From Myxococcales bacterium (GTDB lineage: Bacteria; Myxococcota; UBA796; SXON01), in contig SHYX01000012.1 of the NCBI GenBank assembly GCA_009692585.1, positions 1 through 64,000 of the forward strand: a stretch of DNA of 64,000 nucleotides, written 5' to 3'. Within the stretch, counting starts at the first letter, position 1, and every line of letters starts with the position of its first letter. The notes beneath the pieces are model-generated. The model was not told the origin of the DNA. It made no database searches and saw only the letters and a program-made list of their open reading frames with translations. The position numbers were made by a program, and so were the translations under genes. Below are positions 44,135 to 53,094 of this stretch, one piece after another.

Positions 44135-44299
44135 ATGTCCCATCCTCCCTCACACTCCCTCCGTCGCCGGACCATCGGCATGCTCTACGTGGAGCTCGGC
44201 CTCATCACGCGCCCGCAGCTCAATCATGCGCTCGTGGAGTGTGCTCACCAACGCCTCGCGCTCCCGGACGCCCTCCGTCGCCTCGGCTACCTCGCTTGA
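44135..44299 (+). CDS. Small MshEN-like protein
   Basis: A 54-aa protein ending 'VELGLITRPQLNHALVECAH' and 'LPDALRRLGYLA'. This matches a single half-unit of the MshEN domain (LG..LVE.GLIT..QL..AL....G..LG..L..LGY) found at the N-terminus of PilB/MshE ATPases, where it can bind c-di-GMP. Here it stands alone with no ATPase behind it; a tRNA gene follows. It may be an independent small binder or the remnant of a larger gene. Confidence 0.45.
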   Translation: MSHPPSHSLRRRTIGMLYVELGLITRPQLNHALVECAHQRLALPDALRRLGYLA

Positions 44300-44302
44300 G
44301 CC

Positions 44303-44329
44303 TTGCCGGAGCCGGTAGCTGCGTATAGA
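44303..44329 (+). promoter_or_regulatory. tRNA promoter
   Basis: TTGCCG (44303-44308), 15-bp spacer, TATAGA (44324-44329), 12 bases before the tRNA 5' end. The spacer is short but both boxes are good. Confidence 0.5.
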
Positions 44330-44341
44330 AGGCGGCCCGCC

Positions 44342-44418
44342 GGCTTCGTAGCTCAGTTGGTTAGAGCACGCGGTTCATAACCGCGGTGTCGTAGGTTCAA
44401 GTCCCACCGAAGCCACCA
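44342..44418 (+). tRNA. tRNA-Met (CAU), elongator type
   Basis: Cloverleaf read by eye: acceptor GGCTTCG/CGAAGCC, D-arm 'GCTCAGTTGGTTAGAGC', anticodon arm cgcgg-ttCATaa-ccgcg, T-arm gtagg-ttcaagt-cccac, discriminator A and encoded CCA. The 5' half is nearly the same as elongator tRNA-Met of E. coli, and position 1 pairs, so it is not the initiator. The 3' end overlaps the stop of the convergent Rieske gene. Confidence 0.95.
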
Positions 44419-45440
44419 TCCTTTCCGGGCGACGCCAACAGCTCCGCAAGGCGCTGATGAAAGTGCCCCAGCCCGTCTTCCCAATTCGGAGCGTACCGAC
44501 CCGGACGCGCGAGGCGACTCCGCACCCCGCGCTGCACCCGCGCCACGATGGCGCCGTCCTCCGCTTCCACCTGGACCAGCGCGCCGCCGGCGCCCTTTTC
44601 GAGCAACGCCGCGTCGCGCACCCACCGGCGGTACCGGATGCGGGTGCGGCCGGGGCCGAGCGGCTCGACGATGTTGACGGAGAGCCCCCACGGGTAGTGG
44701 TTCAGCATCGTGGTGCAGAAGAGCCCGACCCACACCGCCGCGATCGGCCCCTCGGGGGCGCGAAGGGTCGGCCCGTCCGCCCGCGCGGTGCCAACCTGGA
44801 CACTCGACCAGCCGGCCGAGCGGACGCGGTAGTCGCCGAGGTCCAGCGCGGCCGTCAGCCCGGGGTGGACGAAGGGGACGTGGAGACCTTCCAGGTAGTT
44901 CTCCACGTACAGGAGGAAGTGCGCCTCGACCTCGAAGCTCGTTTCGCCGAGGGGGTCGGGCGGCGCGGGGAGCCGGGGCAACCACGCCAGGGTTTCCTCC
45001 GGAAACAGCGAAGCAAACGGCATCGCGGGGTCGACGGCCGCAAAAATGAGCGGCCCGAGCGTGGCGATGGACACCGGGCGCAGATGGTCCTGGGGACCCG
45101 GGCGCTCGAAGCCCGGCGCGCTCACGCAACGCCCGGCGTGGGTGAATCGGCGGCCATGGTACGGGCAGCGGGCCCCCTCGCCGTGCGGCTCCAGGATGGC
45201 CGCCCGATGGGTGCACACCCCCGACCAACCGCGCACCTGTCCGTCGACGAGACCGAGCAGGAGCGGCTCGTCGAGCACTCCGGGCAGGAGCGTTCGCGCC
45301 ATGAGTCGCCCCTCGGCGAGTTCGTCGAGCGACGCGACGACGTGCCACGAGCGGGCGAGGACCCGCTCGACGAGCCGGGACCAGTTCGCTTCGCCATACA
45401 GCGACAGGGCGGGTAGAGTCATCAAGGGTGGGCCGCTCAT
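44397..45440 (-). CDS. Rieske-type ring-hydroxylating oxygenase, large subunit
   Basis: A 347-aa non-heme iron oxygenase. The [2Fe-2S] Rieske motif is 'CTHRAA' then 'CPYHGRRF' (about 75-100), and the catalytic iron motif is 'NYLEGLHVPFVHPGL' (about 185-200), with both His and the bridging acid. Similar architecture occurs in choline monooxygenase, vanillate demethylase and related enzymes; substrate unknown. The reductase partner is not here. Its start overlaps the stop of the preceding small gene by four bases; its last seven codons and stop lie in the 3' part of tRNA-Met on the other strand. Confidence 0.88.
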   Translation of the reverse strand: MSGPPLMTLPALSLYGEANWSRLVERVLARSWHVVASLDELAEGRLMARTLLPGVLDEPLLLGLVDGQVRGWSGVCTHRAAILEPHGEGARCPYHGRRFTHAGRCVSAPGFERPGPQDHLRPVSIATLGPLIFAAVDPAMPFASLFPEETLAWLPRLPAPPDPLGETSFEVEAHFLLYVENYLEGLHVPFVHPGLTAALDLGDYRVRSAGWSSVQVGTARADGPTLRAPEGPIAAVWVGLFCTTMLNHYPWGLSVNIVEPLGPGRTRIRYRRWVRDAALLEKGAGGALVQVEAEDGAIVARVQRGVRSRLARPGRYAPNWEDGLGHFHQRLAELLASPGKDGGFGGT

Positions 45441-45754
45441 AGCGTCCTGACTCGCACCGGCGTCGGGGCATCGTCAGCGGGCTCCGCGCGGAGGCGCTTG
45501 AGTTCGTCGAGCTGCTTCTGGGCGCGGGCGACGGGGTCTTCCGCGTGCGCGGTCGCCGTGGGTTCGGCGGGTGCGACCCCGTAGTGCCGCCGGGCCCGAT
45601 CCAGCGCACTCTCCGCCTCGAGCTCACGGACCGCGTCTTCGGCTCCGCCGACCGCCCCGAACAGAATCCGCTCCACCCCATCGAGAGCGGCGTGGGCGGC
45701 GCTCTCCACCGCGCGCATGGCGCCGGCGGCGGGTGCTGGCTTGTCGTCGGGCAC
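45437..45754 (-). CDS. Small charged protein, unknown
   Basis: A 105-aa protein, helical and charged (ESAAHAALDGVERILFG, ...RARRHYGV..., QLDELKRLRAE). No motif or signal. GTG start at 45754 is supported by a TATGCT hexamer six bases upstream; ATG 45718 is the alternative. Couples by a four-base overlap into the Rieske gene, so it may be an accessory of that enzyme. Confidence 0.55.
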   Translation of the reverse strand: MPDDKPAPAAGAMRAVESAAHAALDGVERILFGAVGGAEDAVRELEAESALDRARRHYGVAPAEPTATAHAEDPVARAQKQLDELKRLRAEPADDAPTPVRVRTL

Positions 45755-45760
45755 CCACCA

Positions 45761-45766
45761 AGCATA
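45761..45766 (-). promoter_or_regulatory. Putative -10 hexamer of a leaderless gene
   Basis: TATGCT on the minus strand, six bases before GTG 45754. Only 13 bp from the divergent ruvB hexamer. Confidence 0.45.
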
Positions 45767-45779
45767 GCTCCTGTCGGGA

Positions 45780-45785
45780 TATGCC
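45780..45785 (+). promoter_or_regulatory. Putative -10 hexamer of leaderless ruvB
   Basis: TATGCC, six bases before the GTG start of ruvB at 45792; no ribosome site is seen. Confidence 0.45.
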
Positions 45786-45791
45786 GCCCGG

Positions 45792-46790
45792 GTGACCCGC
45801 TTTGTCGATCCCACCGAGACCGAGGCCCCGGACCCGGCGCTCCGGCCCCGACGCCTGGACGAGTACGTGGGCCAGGAGCGAATCAAGGAGAACCTCCGCA
45901 TCTACGTCCGCGCCGCGCTCCAACGCGGCGAGGCGCTCGATCACGTGCTGTTGAGCGGGCCGCCCGGGCTCGGCAAGACCTCGTTGGCCAACATCATCGC
46001 CGAAGAGCTCGGCGTCACGATGCGCACCGCCGCCGGCCCGACGCTCGAACGGGGCGGCGACCTCGCCGCGATCCTCACCAACCTCGGCCCCCGCGAGGTG
46101 CTGTTCATCGACGAGATCCACCGGCTCAACCGCGCCGTCGAGGAGATCCTCTACCCCGCGCTGGAGGACTTCCACCTCGACATCGTCATGGGCTCCGGCC
46201 CCGGGGCGTCCAGCGTGCGGATTCCGCTCCAGCGCTTCACGCTCATCGGCGCCACCACCCGCTCAGGAATGCTGACGAGCCCGCTGCGCGCTCGCTTCGG
46301 CATCGCCGCGGTGCTCGACTTCTATACCCCCGAAGAGCTCAAGCGCATCGTGCTTCGCAGCGCCGAGCGCATGAGCCTGAACATCGACGACGACGCCGCG
46401 ACCGAGCTGTCCTGCCGCTCGCGCGGCACGCCCCGCATCGCCAACCGGCTGTTGCGACGGCTCCGCGACTTCGCCCAGATCGAGTCGGAGGGGCAGATCA
46501 CCATGGCCCTCACCCGGCACGCGCTGGAGCGGCTCGAGGTCGACCAACGCGGGCTCGACGCGATGGATCGGCGCATCCTCCACAGCATCGCCTTCCGCTT
46601 CGACGGCGGTCCCGTCGGGCTCAGCAACCTGGCGGCCGCCATCGGGGAAGAGCAGGACACCATCGAGGAGGTCTACGAGCCCTTCCTCATCCGCGAGGGC
46701 CTGCTCCAGCGCACACCCCAGGGGCGCGTGCTCACCAGCGGCGGCGCCGCGGTCGTCGGCTTTACCGGCAAGGGACTCTTCGCGCGATGA
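45792..46790 (+). CDS. ruvB: Holliday-junction branch-migration ATPase RuvB
   Basis: A 332-aa AAA+ motor. The N-terminal '[19 protein letters not shown]' is typical, Walker A is 'GPPGLGKTS' (about 56-64), Walker B '[11 protein letters not shown]', sensor I '[20 protein letters not shown]', with the C-terminal winged helix ('[22 protein letters not shown]'). Works with RuvA and RuvC, which are not here. GTG start supported by hexamer spacing. Overlaps the next gene by four bases. Confidence 0.97.
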   Translation: MTRFVDPTETEAPDPALRPRRLDEYVGQERIKENLRIYVRAALQRGEALDHVLLSGPPGLGKTSLANIIAEELGVTMRTAAGPTLERGGDLAAILTNLGPREVLFIDEIHRLNRAVEEILYPALEDFHLDIVMGSGPGASSVRIPLQRFTLIGATTRSGMLTSPLRARFGIAAVLDFYTPEELKRIVLRSAERMSLNIDDDAATELSCRSRGTPRIANRLLRRLRDFAQIESEGQITMALTRHALERLEVDQRGLDAMDRRILHSIAFRFDGGPVGLSNLAAAIGEEQDTIEEVYEPFLIREGLLQRTPQGRVLTSGGAAVVGFTGKGLFAR

Positions 46791-47200
46791 CCGCGCTGTT
46801 TCTGCTCGGCTGCGCCGGGGCCCATCCGGCCGAAACCCGCGACCTCAACTTCGGCACGCACGTGCTGCATGTCCGGGTGGCCGATGCCCCGAAGGAGCGC
46901 GCCGCCGGCCTGATGGGGGTCACCGACCTCGCCCCCGACGCCGGGATGGTCTTCGCGTACCCGGCGGCGTCGCCTCGGTTTTTTTGGATGAAGGACACGC
47001 CGACCCCGCTGTCGATCGCCTTCTGCGACGCCAAGGGCGTCATCGTCACCATCGCCGACCTCGAGCCGCTCGACACCACGCTGACCCCGTCGCACCAGCC
47101 GGCGATGTACGCAGTCGAGGCCAACAAGGGTTGGTTCGCGGCACATGGCGTCGCGGTCGGCGACCTCGTCGGCGGCCTCCCCGGACCCGCACCGAAATGA
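46787..47200 (+). CDS. DUF192 lipoprotein
   Basis: A 137-aa protein with a lipobox (LFLLGC) at residues 4-9 and a DUF192 core: '[19 protein letters not shown]' then '[29 protein letters not shown]', the family hallmark (G.MF.F......FWMK.T...LD..F.D). DUF192 proteins are small extracytoplasmic beta proteins of unclear role. ATG overlaps the ruvB stop, and its stop overlaps the lpxC start: a tightly packed three-gene operon. Confidence 0.85.
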   Translation: MTALFLLGCAGAHPAETRDLNFGTHVLHVRVADAPKERAAGLMGVTDLAPDAGMVFAYPAASPRFFWMKDTPTPLSIAFCDAKGVIVTIADLEPLDTTLTPSHQPAMYAVEANKGWFAAHGVAVGDLVGGLPGPAPK

Positions 47201-48021
47201 TCGAGCAGGCGACGGTGGCACGACCGGTCGAGGTCTCGGGGACCGCGCTTCGCAGCGGCGCGCCGGCGCGGGCGCGGCTGCGGCCCGGAGCTCCCGACAG
47301 CGGAGTGGTCTTCCTACTCGACGGTATCGAGCTTCCAGCGACGATCGCGCATGTGATCGACACGACGCTGGCCACCACCCTCGGCGGCGGCGGCGTGCGC
47401 GTGGTCCTGGTGGAGCACCTCCTCGCGGCGACCCTCGCCGCCGGCGTCGACAACCTGCGGGTCGAGCTCGATGGCGACGAGCTTCCCATCCTCGACGGGG
47501 GTGCCCTGCAATGGCTCGGCGCGCTGGCACGGGCAGGGCGCACGGCGCAGCCGGTGCCCGCCCGCTGGTGGAGTGTGTCGGAGCCCGTGCGCATCGAAAC
47601 CCCGGCCGCCTTCGCGATGCTCGAGCCGGCCACCACACTGACGCTCGACGTGTCGGTGTCGTTCTCGCACCCCCAGATCGGCGCCCAACGCTGGGCGGGC
47701 GACCCGCTGTCCCGCTTCGGGTCAGAGCTCGCGTGGGCGCGGACCTTCGGCTTCCAGGCCGACGCCGAGCGTTTTCGCGCCGCGGGAATGGTGCGCGGCG
47801 TCAGCCTGGACAACACCCTGGTCTTCGACGACGTGGGCGCGCTCAACGAGGGCGGTCAGCGTGCGCCCGACGAGGTGGTCCGCCACAAGGCCCTGGACGC
47901 GCTGGGCGACCTCGCGCTCCTGCCCGGCCGGCCCCGGGCGCGGATGACCGCGTCGCGAGGCGGACATGCGGTGCACCATGCGCTGTTGCGCGCGGCCGAG
48001 CGGGTGTTGGTGCGAGGGTAG
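47197..48021 (+). CDS. lpxC: UDP-3-O-acyl-N-acetylglucosamine deacetylase
   Basis: A 274-aa zinc deacetylase catalysing the committed step of lipid A synthesis, showing that the organism has an LPS outer membrane. The Zn ligand His of 'VEHLLAA', the pair in 'RHKALDALGDL' (His and Asp), and the catalytic His of 'GGHAVHHAL' are present, as is 'NTLVFDD'. About 25-30 residues shorter than E. coli LpxC, mostly at the ends and inserts. Third gene of the ruvB operon. It ends just before the shared promoter block of the surface genes. Confidence 0.92.
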   Translation: MIEQATVARPVEVSGTALRSGAPARARLRPGAPDSGVVFLLDGIELPATIAHVIDTTLATTLGGGGVRVVLVEHLLAATLAAGVDNLRVELDGDELPILDGGALQWLGALARAGRTAQPVPARWWSVSEPVRIETPAAFAMLEPATTLTLDVSVSFSHPQIGAQRWAGDPLSRFGSELAWARTFGFQADAERFRAAGMVRGVSLDNTLVFDDVGALNEGGQRAPDEVVRHKALDALGDLALLPGRPRARMTASRGGHAVHHALLRAAERVLVRG

Positions 48022-48028
48022 GGTGCCG

Positions 48029-48062
48029 CTCAAGCTTTCCGGCCGGTGACCGATGGGCGGCC
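48029..48062 (+). promoter_or_regulatory. Shared surface-gene promoter block, copy A
   Basis: Thirty-four bases that align without gaps, to the start codon, with copies at 49575 and 53095. Common core: CTCAA(G/C)CTTTC, then about ten variable bases ending in TG or GTG, then ACCGAT, one variable base, GGC(G/C)G(C/T)C and the ATG. The CTCAAG and CCGAT boxes recall sigma-28/FliA promoters (TCAAG.T ... GCCGATA). Confidence 0.75.
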
Positions 48063-49595
48063 ATGCTCTTTCTCGTCTCGGCCGCCGTCGCCGCGTCTTC
48101 CGCCAGCTCCTTCGCCACCGACGGCGGCGATTGGGTCGGCGGCACGGTGGAGGGTGGCGTGCTCGTCCTGGAGGACACGGCGGCCGACCTCGACCTCGGT
48201 GACGTACTGACCTTCGAGCTGACCGCACGCGCCCGGCTCGCGACCGGCGACCGATTCGAAGTGTCTCTGTCCGACACGTGCACGCTGAGCGTGGACTACA
48301 CCGGCGCGCGTAGCATCGGCTTCGGCACCGACGCGGCGCCCTTCGCCGCCGCCGAGCTGGAGATGGTGCCGGACGCCGCGCCGCTGCTGAGCCCGATGAG
48401 CGACGAGTCGGGGGGCATCCGTGACCCCGACGTCGTCGAGTTCGACGGTGAGTGGTGGATGCTGTACGGGGCTGTGGACAGCGCCGGCGCCTCGGCGGTC
48501 CACGCGGCACGGTCGTCGGACCTCAGGACCTGGACCCGAGTGGAGGGTCTCTCCCTCCCCGGCGCGAACGAGCCCACCGCCATCGTCGAGGCCACGTCCC
48601 TGGTGCTCTACTACACCGACGGGGGCTCGATCTGGCGCACCCAGTCGGACGACGGCGTGTCCTTCGACTTCCCGACCGTGGCGCTGGCCCCGGGCCCGGG
48701 CTTCGACGCGCCGGGGCTCGGCGACCCGTCGATGCTCTTCGAGGGCGACGGGCTCTGGCGCCTCTGGTACAGCGTGCCGACGACCGGCGCGTCTGGCTCC
48801 GCGACCAGCGCCGACGGACTCACCTTCACGCGCGAGGCGGAGCTCTCCCCGGACGCGACCCGGCTCAGCGGCCTCGACGTGAGCCTTGGGCCGCTCGGAT
48901 TCGAGGCGGTGTACACGATGCTCGACAGCGTCGGCTTCGCGTCGAGCGTCGACGACAGCACGCTGGCCGACGCGTCGACCGACGTGCACCCGGCGCTGGT
49001 GATGAACGAAGCGGCGTGGTCTGATGGCGGCTTCGGTACCGCCGCGCTGGTGCGCGACGGGGTCGATCTGACGGTGTTCGTCGACGCGCTGGATGACGGC
49101 GCCTCGGTGATCGGTCGTGTCGCGACACGGCCAGAACCAGGCACCTGGGGCTCTCTCTCCATGACCTGGGACGGGACCAAGGTCCTCGCCTCCTGGAACG
49201 GCGGCCCCGAGCAGAGCTGCGCGCTCGGCGCGTTCCAGGGCATCTCGATCGTGGGGGTCGGCCGCGCCGAAGTCGACGAGGTCCGCGTGGACTACTCGAC
49301 GAACGCGGGCGGCGACACCGCGGATACCGGCGCCGGCGACACCGCCAACTCGGTCGACACCGCGGACAGCGCCGATCCCGGCGACACCGCCTCCGACACC
49401 GCCGACACCGGGATCGCCGCCTACAACGCCGGCGAGTGGCTCGGCGAGCCGGGTGGATGTGGGTGCCAGGCCGGGAGCTCCGGCGGCGGCGGCGGCCTGA
49501 TCATCGCGAGTGTCCTGGCGCGGGGCCGGCGGGGGAGCCCTCGGCCGCACTCCCGAGCTATGGGGTCGGGCGCTCTCAAGCTTTCTCCCCCTTGA
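48063..49595 (+). CDS. Secreted five-bladed beta-propeller protein with a MYXO-CTERM-like tail
   Basis: A 510-aa protein. Signal peptide (about 1-20); an N-terminal beta module (about 30-95); then a propeller of the GH43/arabinanase-like fold with repeated 'IRDPDVVEFDGEWWMLYG' and 'LGDPSMLFEGDGLWRLWYS' blades (about 110-320); another beta module; a Thr/Asp linker ('GGDTADTGAGDTANS...'); and a tail 'GGCGCQAGSSGGGGGLIIAS' with hydrophobic stretch and 'RGRRGS' cluster, like MYXO-CTERM sorting tails. It continues about 20 residues beyond the Arg cluster, which is unusual. No catalytic triad is evident, so enzyme or lectin cannot be decided. Confidence 0.7.
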   Translation: MLFLVSAAVAASSASSFATDGGDWVGGTVEGGVLVLEDTAADLDLGDVLTFELTARARLATGDRFEVSLSDTCTLSVDYTGARSIGFGTDAAPFAAAELEMVPDAAPLLSPMSDESGGIRDPDVVEFDGEWWMLYGAVDSAGASAVHAARSSDLRTWTRVEGLSLPGANEPTAIVEATSLVLYYTDGGSIWRTQSDDGVSFDFPTVALAPGPGFDAPGLGDPSMLFEGDGLWRLWYSVPTTGASGSATSADGLTFTREAELSPDATRLSGLDVSLGPLGFEAVYTMLDSVGFASSVDDSTLADASTDVHPALVMNEAAWSDGGFGTAALVRDGVDLTVFVDALDDGASVIGRVATRPEPGTWGSLSMTWDGTKVLASWNGGPEQSCALGAFQGISIVGVGRAEVDEVRVDYSTNAGGDTADTGAGDTANSVDTADSADPGDTASDTADTGIAAYNAGEWLGEPGGCGCQAGSSGGGGGLIIASVLARGRRGSPRPHSRAMGSGALKLSPP

Positions 49596-49608
49596 CCGAT
49601 TGGCCGTC
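49575..49608 (+). promoter_or_regulatory. Shared surface-gene promoter block, copy B
   Basis: Same 34-base layout ending at ATG 49609. Its first part overlaps the last seven codons and stop of the preceding gene, so the extra C-terminus there is partly promoter sequence. Confidence 0.75.
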
Positions 49609-52600
49609 ATGCTCCTGCTCATCTACGCCCGCGCCACGGCCGCCACTCTCGTCGTCGGGGTTGACGCGGACACCATCCAGGACACCATCGATCTGGCCGT
49701 CGACGGCGACGTAATCGAGATTCCGGCGGGCACGTGGACCGAGGCGATCGACTTCGGCACACGATCGATCACCATCCGCGGTGTCGGCGTGGGCTCGGGA
49801 GGGACCGTGTTGGCGCCCGGAAGCTCGGACGACGTGGTCACGATGAGCAGCGGCCGCGTGTGTCACCTGGAGGACCTGGAGATCCAGCCCTACGGGGCCA
49901 CGGGCGTGCACCTGGAAAACGGTGAGCTGAACCTGCTCGGGGTCACCATCGTGTCGGCCGGGAACTCCACGGCGCGAGGCGGCGCGATCTACGTCGACGG
50001 CGGCGAGCTTGATCTCGACAGCGTGGTCATCACCGGCTCCAGCGCGGCCTATGGCGCCCACCTTTACGCCACCGGCGGCGCCGCGGTCTCGGCGAGCGAC
50101 CTGACCCTCACCGGCGGCAGCGCGACGTACGGCGGCGCGATCTACGCCGAGGATGGCAGCAGCCTGACCCTCTTGAGCGTGACCGCGACCGGGCCGTCGG
50201 CCAGCGCCCACGGCGGTTTCGCGTACCTGGACAACGCCGACTTCACCGCCACCGACCTGGTGCTGGCCGATCCCGCCGGCCGCAACAGCTACGGCGTCGG
50301 CTTCTACCTTACCGATCACAGCAACCTGGCCCTGATGTCGAGTTCGGTGAGCGGCGCGGTGGCCAGCGGTCGCTCCGGCGGCTTCGGGGGCGGCGCGGCG
50401 TGGCTGGGCGATGGTTCGACGGCGAGCGTCGACGACTCGACCTTCTCCGAAAACGTGGCCTGGGACGGGGGGGTCTTCGCGCTGTCCGGCGCCTCCAGCG
50501 CCGCGTTCACCTCGGTACGCTTCGAGGACAACCTCGCCGACACCAAGGGCGGGGCGCTGAACCTCACCGACGGCGCCTCCGCCACCTGCGACGCCTGCGT
50601 CTTCACCGGCAACGACGCGGCCGACGGCGGCGCGCTCGCGCTCGGCAGCGCCACCACCTTCACCGACGACGGCGGCGCCTGGACCAACAACGACGCCTCC
50701 ACCAGCGGCGGCGGCGTCTTCATGGCGGGCTCGGCCGAGTTCGACGCGTCGGGAAGCAGCTTCTCGGCCAATGGCGCCGACACCGACGGCGGCGCGATCT
50801 TCGGGGCCGGACAGCTTCAGCTCGATGGGGGCACCTTCTCCTCGAACCTCTCCCGCGGGGGCGATGGCGGCGCCATTGCCGGCGATGCGGAGCTCACCGT
50901 GACCGGCACCGTCTTCGAGGACAACAGCGCGCAGCTCGGCAACGGAGGCGCGATGGCGCTTCAGGGTGAGTCCTCGATCAGCTCCTGCCGCTTCGACGCC
51001 AACGACGCCGACGAGTCGGGTGGAGGCGTGTGGGCGACCGGCGCCAGCATCGCGCTGTGGGAGACCCACTTCTTCCGCAACACGGCCGGCGGCTACGGCG
51101 GTGGGGTCGCGACCAGCGGCACCCAGGTCGTGAGCATCGCCCGGTCCTATCTCCACGGCAACCAGGCCCGGAACGGCGGCGGAATCGCGCTGATCGACGC
51201 CGACATAAGCGCCGTGCTCACCAATCTGCGCGTGACCGACAACGTCGCCACGCAGGACGGGGGCGGCGCCTATCTGCACGGCGCGGCCGATCTGGAAGTG
51301 GTGAACAACAGCTTCGCCGGAAACGACGGAGCCCGCAACGGAGGGCACCTCTACACCGCCGCCACCCTGTCGCTTGTGAACAACATCTTCTCCAGCGCCG
51401 TGGACGGCGGCGCAACCTATGGCACGGCCGCGACCACCGACCGGTACAACAACCTCGTCTGGGACAACTCGGGCGGTGACTGGAATGGCTGGAGCGACCC
51501 CACTGGTACCAGCGGCAACGTCAGCGCCGACCCGCTCTTTCTGTCCTATTCGGCCGACGGCGATGAGGCCGACGACAGCCTGTTTCTGGCCGAGGGCAGC
51601 CCGGCGATCGACACTGGCAGCGCCAGCATCTTCGATCCCGACGGCAGCCGCTCGGACATCGGCGCGTTCGGCGGTCCCGACGCGGATGTGGCCGACGACG
51701 ATGGCGACGGCTTCTTCGACAACGTCGATTGCGACGACTCCGACCCGGCCATCAACCCCGCCGAGACCGACATCCCCTACGACGGGATCGATCAGGACTG
51801 CCTCGCCGGCGACATCGTCGACGTCGATGGCGACGGCTACAGCGCCAGCGTGACCGGCGGAGGCGACTGCGACGACGCCGACCCCGCGGTCCACCCCGGC
51901 GCCACCGAGCGCTGGTACGACGGCATCGACGCCGACTGCTCCAACTCCAGCGACTACGACCAGGACGGCGACCACCACAACGCGGCCTTCGAGCCGGGCG
52001 GTGACGACTGCAACGACGAGGACGTGACCATTCATGGCGGCGCGCTGGAGATCTGGTACGATGGAATCGATCAAGACTGCGACGGTCGCAACGACTACGA
52101 CCGCGACAAGGACGGGTTCATCGCCTGGGATCACGGCGGCTCGGACTGCGACGACTACAACGCCGCGCGCCACCCCGGCAACGAGGAGATCCCGTACGAC
52201 GGCATCGACGCCGATTGCGACGGAGCCGACGTCGTGGACGTCGACGGCGACGGCTGGGTGGCCGAAGAGGCCGGCGGCACCGACTGCAACGACGCCCAGG
52301 CCACGGTGTACCCGGGCGCGGTCGAGGACCCCGTCGACGGCTTCGACACCGACTGCGACGGCTTCTCCGAGTGGGATCGGGATGGCGACGGATACGACGA
52401 CGAGGTCTACGGCGGCGGCGACTGCGCCGACTTCGACGCCGACATCCATCCCGACGCCCGCGAGGTCTGGTACGACGGCTACGATCAGGACTGCGACGGC
52501 CGCGACGACGACCAGGACGCCGACGGCTACGCCATCGCCGACGACTGCGACGACACCAATCCGGCCACCCACCCCGACGCGCTCGAGCGCTGGGACGGCG

Positions 52601-53082
52601 AAGACAACGACTGCGACGGCTACAACGAGCACGACGATCGGGACAACGACGGCCTGAGCGACCTCCAGGAGTGGATGCTCGGCAGTGATCCTGAGGACCC
52701 CGACACCGACGGCGACACCCTCGTCGACGGCGGGGAGTTCGACGCCGGCCCGGACCTCGACGGCGACTACGTCCTGGACCTGCTCGACACCGACGACGAC
52801 AACGACGGCATCGCCTCACGCACGGAGCTGACCACAGACGTGGATGGCGACGGCGTGGCGGACGTGGACATCGACGGCGACGGCATCAACAACGCACGCG
52901 ACGACGATGCCGACGGCGACGGGCTGAGCGACCGGGACGAGGGCGCGGTCGACCTCGACTTCGACGGTGTCGGCGACTGGCTCGACTACCAGGGCTCGCT
53001 GGTCGGCGGCGGCTGCGGCACCGGCTGGGCGGGCGCGATGACGCCGGGGCTGTTGCTGCTGGCGATGCGGCGGCGACCGTAA
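49609..53082 (+). CDS. Giant surface protein: beta-helix plus MopE-type repeats, MYXO-CTERM
   Basis: A 1157-aa secreted protein. Signal-like start (LLLIYARATAATLVV). From about 30 to 640 a right-handed beta-helix with many 'GGAIY', 'NGGAMAL' and 'GGGVW' rungs, as in polymorphic outer-membrane/parallel-beta-helix proteins. From about 690 to 1010 about nine MopE-like metal-binding repeats (DDDGDG..DCDD.DPAI.P.A.E..YDGIDQDC). Then thrombospondin type-3-like Asp repeats, and a C-terminal 'GGGCGTGWAGAMTPGLLLLAMRRRP' anchoring/sorting tail. Ca-rich Asp repeats suggest a rigid stalk that needs calcium. Surface adhesin or sheath component is a reasonable guess; no function is shown. Confidence 0.85.
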   Translation: MLLLIYARATAATLVVGVDADTIQDTIDLAVDGDVIEIPAGTWTEAIDFGTRSITIRGVGVGSGGTVLAPGSSDDVVTMSSGRVCHLEDLEIQPYGATGVHLENGELNLLGVTIVSAGNSTARGGAIYVDGGELDLDSVVITGSSAAYGAHLYATGGAAVSASDLTLTGGSATYGGAIYAEDGSSLTLLSVTATGPSASAHGGFAYLDNADFTATDLVLADPAGRNSYGVGFYLTDHSNLALMSSSVSGAVASGRSGGFGGGAAWLGDGSTASVDDSTFSENVAWDGGVFALSGASSAAFTSVRFEDNLADTKGGALNLTDGASATCDACVFTGNDAADGGALALGSATTFTDDGGAWTNNDASTSGGGVFMAGSAEFDASGSSFSANGADTDGGAIFGAGQLQLDGGTFSSNLSRGGDGGAIAGDAELTVTGTVFEDNSAQLGNGGAMALQGESSISSCRFDANDADESGGGVWATGASIALWETHFFRNTAGGYGGGVATSGTQVVSIARSYLHGNQARNGGGIALIDADISAVLTNLRVTDNVATQDGGGAYLHGAADLEVVNNSFAGNDGARNGGHLYTAATLSLVNNIFSSAVDGGATYGTAATTDRYNNLVWDNSGGDWNGWSDPTGTSGNVSADPLFLSYSADGDEADDSLFLAEGSPAIDTGSASIFDPDGSRSDIGAFGGPDADVADDDGDGFFDNVDCDDSDPAINPAETDIPYDGIDQDCLAGDIVDVDGDGYSASVTGGGDCDDADPAVHPGATERWYDGIDADCSNSSDYDQDGDHHNAAFEPGGDDCNDEDVTIHGGALEIWYDGIDQDCDGRNDYDRDKDGFIAWDHGGSDCDDYNAARHPGNEEIPYDGIDADCDGADVVDVDGDGWVAEEAGGTDCNDAQATVYPGAVEDPVDGFDTDCDGFSEWDRDGDGYDDEVYGGGDCADFDADIHPDAREVWYDGYDQDCDGRDDDQDADGYAIADDCDDTNPATHPDALERWDGEDNDCDGYNEHDDRDNDGLSDLQEWMLGSDPEDPDTDGDTLVDGGEFDAGPDLDGDYVLDLLDTDDDNDGIASRTELTTDVDGDGVADVDIDGDGINNARDDDADGDGLSDRDEGAVDLDFDGVGDWLDYQGSLVGGGCGTGWAGAMTPGLLLLAMRRRP

Positions 53083-53094
53083 GGGTACATGCTA

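Noticed and set aside
49576..52632. Minus-strand open frame of 1018 codons opposite the giant surface protein
   Set aside because: Val/Gly/Ala-biased product of the repeated Asp/Gly codons read backwards.
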